This document shows, piece after piece, positions 61,124-64,000 of a stretch of 64,000 bases of DNA; within the stretch, counting starts at the first letter, position 1, and each line of letters begins with the position of its first letter. The DNA comes from Pelagibacterium flavum (lineage in GTDB: Bacteria; Pseudomonadota; Alphaproteobacteria; Rhizobiales; Devosiaceae). The stretch lies in NCBI RefSeq assembly GCF_025854335.1, contig NZ_CP107716.1, forward strand, positions 1,419,001-1,483,000, in the 5' to 3' direction. Position numbers and translations under genes: made by a program. Below the pieces are notes generated by a model. It saw nothing but the letters and a program-made list of their open reading frames with translations. It did not search any database and was not told where the DNA came from.

Positions 61124-61935
61124 CAGACTTTCCGGAATTCCCACATGGCCAGAAGGAACAGGCCGACGGCCATGATGCCAACCACCTGAAAACCGAGAGC
61201 TGGATCGAACTGATTGAACTTGATCAGGATGCCGCGCATCGCATCGACGGCATAGGTCAGGGGGTTGTGCTCGACGATGATGACCAGCCATTCGGGGTAG
61301 GTCACCAGCGTCTGGGCGCGGGTCAGTGCCGGATCGAGCGGGAAGACGGAACTGGCGGTGAAATAGAGCGGCAGGATCACGGCATTGGAGAATACCCCGA
61401 AGCTCTCGAACCCACGCACGTAATTGGCAATGACGATGCCGAAGGCGGTCAACCCGAACGCCAGGGCGAACATCAGCCCGATAGCTGCAAAGATCGTCTC
61501 CCAGGTCAGGGTGACGCCGACGAAGCGCGCGACGACCAGCACCATGCAGCCATGGATGACGGCGGTCGTGGCGCCGCCCAGGACCTTGCCCAGAAGGATC
61601 ATGTTGCGTGACATGGGTGAGACCAGAACCTCGCGCAAAAACCCGAACTCGCGGTCCCAGATCAGCGAGACCGCAGACTGGATGGAGGTGTAAAGAATGT
61701 TGAGGACGATGACGGCGGGGAAGATGAACTGGAGATAGGTGTAGGGCACCACGAACCGCACTTCGCCATACACTTCGCCCCGGAAATAGGGGTTGAGACC
61801 GATGCCCAGGATCAGCACCCACAGCAGGGGCCGACTGACGCCGCCGATCAGTTGTCCCTTGTCGCGCAGCGAGCGTTTGACCTCGCGCAGCCAGATGGCA
61901 TAGACGCCGACCAATTGTCCCCACATGGCGGTCAT
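61123..61935 (-). CDS. ABC-2 type permease
   Basis: A 270-residue six-helix permease of the DrrB/NodJ type: REVKRSLRDKGQLIGGVSRP at the start and SLIWDREFGFLREVLVSPMS, the family motif before the third helix. ABC-2 permeases normally export drugs, polysaccharides or other molecules. Here it sits in an operon whose other parts are of the import type (nitrate/sulfonate/taurine). It may pair with the ATPase just upstream on the minus strand. Confidence 0.88.
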   Translation of the reverse strand: MTAMWGQLVGVYAIWLREVKRSLRDKGQLIGGVSRPLLWVLILGIGLNPYFRGEVYGEVRFVVPYTYLQFIFPAVIVLNILYTSIQSAVSLIWDREFGFLREVLVSPMSRNMILLGKVLGGATTAVIHGCMVLVVARFVGVTLTWETIFAAIGLMFALAFGLTAFGIVIANYVRGFESFGVFSNAVILPLYFTASSVFPLDPALTRAQTLVTYPEWLVIIVEHNPLTYAVDAMRGILIKFNQFDPALGFQVVGIMAVGLFLLAMWEFRKV

Positions 61936-61944
61936 CGGGAGCTC

Positions 61945-62802
61945 CTATTCGTTGAGATTACGGCCGAAGAATTCAGAGGCGGGGTCGGTGAGCACAAGGT
62001 CGCGGATACGGTTCCACAAATAGGACCTCTGTTCGAGGAACCGCGGATCAGCGCGCATTTCGACGGTGAGCCGTGGTCGCGGCAGATCGACCCTGATGGT
62101 TTCGAGCACCGTTCCGGCGCCCATCACCACGATGGTATCGGCCAGCACGAGCGCCTCATCGACGCTGTGGGTGACAAAAACGACGGTGGGGGTGAGCCGC
62201 CGCCAGATGGAGAGCAATTCGCCCTGCATCAGTTCGCGCGTTTGCGCGTCGAGGCTTGCGAAGGGTTCGTCCATCAGGAGCACGCGCGGTTCTCCCGCCA
62301 GCGCGCGCGCCAGGGCCACGCGCTGCTTCATGCCGCCCGAAAGCTGGGCCGGATAGGCCTTGGCCGAGCGCGACAACCCGACGAGATCGAGATAATGCCG
62401 GGCCCGTTCGGCGCGCTCGGCCCTGGAGAGGTCGAGGCTTTCCAAAGCGAATTCGATATTGGCCTGCGCATTGGCCCATGGGATCAGGCGGAAGGCCTGA
62501 AAGACAAAGCCCATATCGGGTCCAGGTTCGGGCGGCCGACCATCGATCCGGATCGATCCGGCATCGGGAACGATCAGGCCGTTGGCCAGCCGCAGGATTG
62601 TGGTCTTTCCGCATCCCGAGGGGCCGATCAGGGCAACAAATTCGCGTTCGGCGATGTCGAGCGAAACGCCATCGATCGCCGTGTTGACCGACCCGTCCGG
62701 CTGGACGAAGCGTTTGTGGACATCTGCGAATGTGAGCAGGGTCTTTGACGCCTGCGGCTTTGGTGCCACGCGGTCACCTCCCGGGAAATGGACGACGCTC
62801 AT
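61945..62802 (-). CDS. ABC transporter ATP-binding protein (nitrate/sulfonate/taurine type)
   Basis: A 285-residue ATPase. Walker A GPSGCGKTTILRL, Q-loop in FVFQAFRLIPW, signature LSGGMKQRVALARAL, Walker B VLLMDEPFASLD and switch His in VVFVTHSVDEAL. Of the SsuB/TauB group. The ATG overlaps the solute-binding gene (ATGA). Confidence 0.92.
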   Translation of the reverse strand: MSVVHFPGGDRVAPKPQASKTLLTFADVHKRFVQPDGSVNTAIDGVSLDIAEREFVALIGPSGCGKTTILRLANGLIVPDAGSIRIDGRPPEPGPDMGFVFQAFRLIPWANAQANIEFALESLDLSRAERAERARHYLDLVGLSRSAKAYPAQLSGGMKQRVALARALAGEPRVLLMDEPFASLDAQTRELMQGELLSIWRRLTPTVVFVTHSVDEALVLADTIVVMGAGTVLETIRVDLPRPRLTVEMRADPRFLEQRSYLWNRIRDLVLTDPASEFFGRNLNE

Positions 62803-63833
62803 CGATCGGCGGGGTCCATGGTATCGTCAGTGCCCAATTCGGCCAGAACGGCATCAACAGGCCCGAAATCGACCCAGTCTTCGAGCGCCAGAGGCTCGAA
62901 ATCGGTGAAGTCTTCGGTCTCATACAGCCAGTCGCTGGTAAAGCTCAGTTCCTCAACGCTCATGCCGCCATTGACGCTCCAGCTGCCAACAAAGGACTGC
63001 GCAAGCATCTCGAGCACTTCGGGGCTGACGTCGGGGCGAACCTCCATCATCGCGTCGACCCACATCTGGGGGTTTTCTGCGAAGTCGCGCGAGAGCCTGG
63101 TCAGAGCCCGGATCACAGCTTCAACGTCCTCGCGCCGCTCGGTCAGAACCTCGCCGGTGACGGCATTGACCTTGTTGATCACAGGCGCGCCCTCATAATA
63201 GGCGTCCTGATCGATCAGAACATGCAGACCCTGAGTGTCGGGCAGTTCGCTCCACACGCCGATCGACATGGTCGTGGCATCGACCTGCCCGGCCAGGAGC
63301 GCCTGGGCGCGGATATCGGGCTGGCCGAGCGAGACGATTTCGGAATCATCGATTGAAACGCCCTGGCTCGACAGCACCAATGTCGAAAGCGAGTGGTCGA
63401 GACTTCCCACCCGTCCAACACCAAAGCTGCGGCCGGCAAGATCGGCAGGCGTTGCGATATCGTCCTTGGAGGCGATGAGGAACGGCAACGATTTGTTGGG
63501 CGAGGTCACCGCGCGGAAATCGGTAGCGCCATTGTGGATCACCTGCAAAAGCGCATCGACACCGATATTGGCCATTTCGCCCTCGCCCGATTGCAGCGCG
63601 GCGATGGCCGAGGGGGTCTGCTGAACGCGAACGAGTTCGACATCGACGCCTTCGGCTTCGAAATAGCCCAGCTCTGCGGCCAGATCCATTACGGAATTGG
63701 GAACAAGCGGCGGCTCGAGGTGGGTCAGGATCAGGCGGAAGGGCTCGCTCGATTGCGCCAGCCCGGCGCCGGTCATCAGGGCCAGGCTCGCGACCGATCC
63801 GGCCAGAGCCAGCATCATTGATTTGGTGGTCAT
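62799..63833 (-). CDS. ABC transporter solute-binding protein (NMT1/SsuA-like)
   Basis: A 344-residue periplasmic protein; signal peptide MTTKSMMLALAGSVASLALM with cleavage near GLA-QS. NMT1-like motifs: ELGYFEAEGVDVELVRVQQ, GEGEMANIGVDALL and GRSFGVGRVGSLDH. Ligands of this family include sulfonates, nitrate and thiamine precursors; not decidable here. Acidic overall, as in halophilic periplasmic proteins. GGGAGAG before ATG 63833. Confidence 0.91.
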   Translation of the reverse strand: MTTKSMMLALAGSVASLALMTGAGLAQSSEPFRLILTHLEPPLVPNSVMDLAAELGYFEAEGVDVELVRVQQTPSAIAALQSGEGEMANIGVDALLQVIHNGATDFRAVTSPNKSLPFLIASKDDIATPADLAGRSFGVGRVGSLDHSLSTLVLSSQGVSIDDSEIVSLGQPDIRAQALLAGQVDATTMSIGVWSELPDTQGLHVLIDQDAYYEGAPVINKVNAVTGEVLTERREDVEAVIRALTRLSRDFAENPQMWVDAMMEVRPDVSPEVLEMLAQSFVGSWSVNGGMSVEELSFTSDWLYETEDFTDFEPLALEDWVDFGPVDAVLAELGTDDTMDPADR

Positions 63834-63853
63834 TTACTCTCTCCCTTGGATGT

Positions 63854-64000
63854 TTAGCGCCGCCATCTGGCAAGGCGCAGTTCGACGAAACGCAGCCCCT
63901 CGGTCACGACGACCCCGATGGCTGCGAGCGAAAGGACGATGACGAAGTACTCCGCCATCCTGAACGTGTTGCCATAGATGGCCAGAAGCCCGCCCAGACC
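63854..64000 (-). CDS. ABC transporter permease, 3' end only (cut by window edge)
   Basis: The last 48 residues of a nitrate/sulfonate-type permease (MAEYFVIVLSLAAIGVVVTE then FVELRLARWRR). One membrane helix and a basic tail, typical of SsuC/TauC ends. It lies 20 bases before the binding-protein gene and is the upstream member of this operon. Confidence 0.8.
   Translation of the reverse strand, partial: GLGGLLAIYGNTFRMAEYFVIVLSLAAIGVVVTEGLRFVELRLARWRR

Noticed and set aside
60278..61924. 548-residue minus-strand frame spanning the binding protein and the ABC-2 permease gene
   Set aside because: Only its last 281 residues are the binding protein; the rest is the permease gene read in the wrong frame (arginine/histidine-rich).
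1..64000. CRISPR arrays, rRNA operons and riboswitches
   Set aside because: No regularly spaced identical repeats, no rRNA signatures and no riboswitch core that I could recognise on either strand.

Overview
The window is GC-rich and densely coded. It looks like a chromosome segment of an alphaproteobacterium of the Hyphomicrobiales (rhizobia/Devosia-like). The reasons are the alphaproteobacterial LexA boxes (GAAC-N7-GAAC), IS427-type and IS21-type insertion sequences, a FabA overlapping a TetR regulator, TctCBA/Bug transporters, and small conserved proteins around yedK and dinB that I associate with rhizobial genomes. A sodium-pumping NQR suggests a marine or halophilic habitat. Genus assignment is inference only.

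Layout. 0-5 kb: the end of a sigma-54 activator, a beta-CASP metallo-beta-lactamase RNase gene split by an IS5-family element, and a universal stress protein. 4-12.7 kb: a pentaheme cytochrome c divergent from a complete nqrABCDEF-apbE-nqrM operon, with an FNR/FixK-like box between them, followed by two CBS-domain genes. nqrB is short and lacks the FMN-attachment motif. 12.9-17.4 kb: membrane proteins, a second IS5-family element, a frameshifted MFS gene and a short tyrosine recombinase. 17.7-25.8 kb: a metal/thiol island (CadR/PbrR-type MerR regulator, DsbA-like, DsbB, Zn/Cd/Pb P-type ATPase, CDF protein, PCuAC, SCO, CcdA, LspA, flavin monooxygenase) carrying three MerR-type dyads. 26-27 kb: a TetR regulator overlapping fabA.

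27.7-39.6 kb: a catabolic cluster for an unidentified (hydroxy)acid. It holds a LysR regulator, two D-2-hydroxyacid dehydrogenases, a TctCBA importer, an internally duplicated protein of unknown function, a PPC-domain protein, an RraA-like aldolase, a flavin reductase and an M24-fold hydrolase split by an IS3 element. 39.7-45.4 kb: a DNA-damage module (UvrD-like helicase, dinB, zinc-ribbon protein, yedK and small conserved genes) around a divergent LexA box. 45.4-54.3 kb: an integrated element. It has little-known cargo genes, a 120-bp inverted-repeat element, an IS21-family element, a second LexA-boxed zinc-ribbon gene, iterated AT-rich repeats, an excisionase-like gene and an integrase, and it ends at a 3' fragment of a CAT-anticodon tRNA gene. 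54.4-64 kb: ordinary chromosome with a methyltransferase, an alpha/beta hydrolase, a FeeM/LuxI-like acyltransferase divergent from a GGDEF-EAL protein, a cupin, and a five-gene ABC operon running off the right edge.

The most notable points are the pairing of a zinc-ribbon family with LexA boxes at two loci, one of them beside int/xis; the NqrB without its FMN site; five copies of a dispersed ~72-bp intergenic repeat; two genes whose reading frames are restored exactly by removing an IS and one target repeat; and the duplicated unknown protein in the catabolic cluster.
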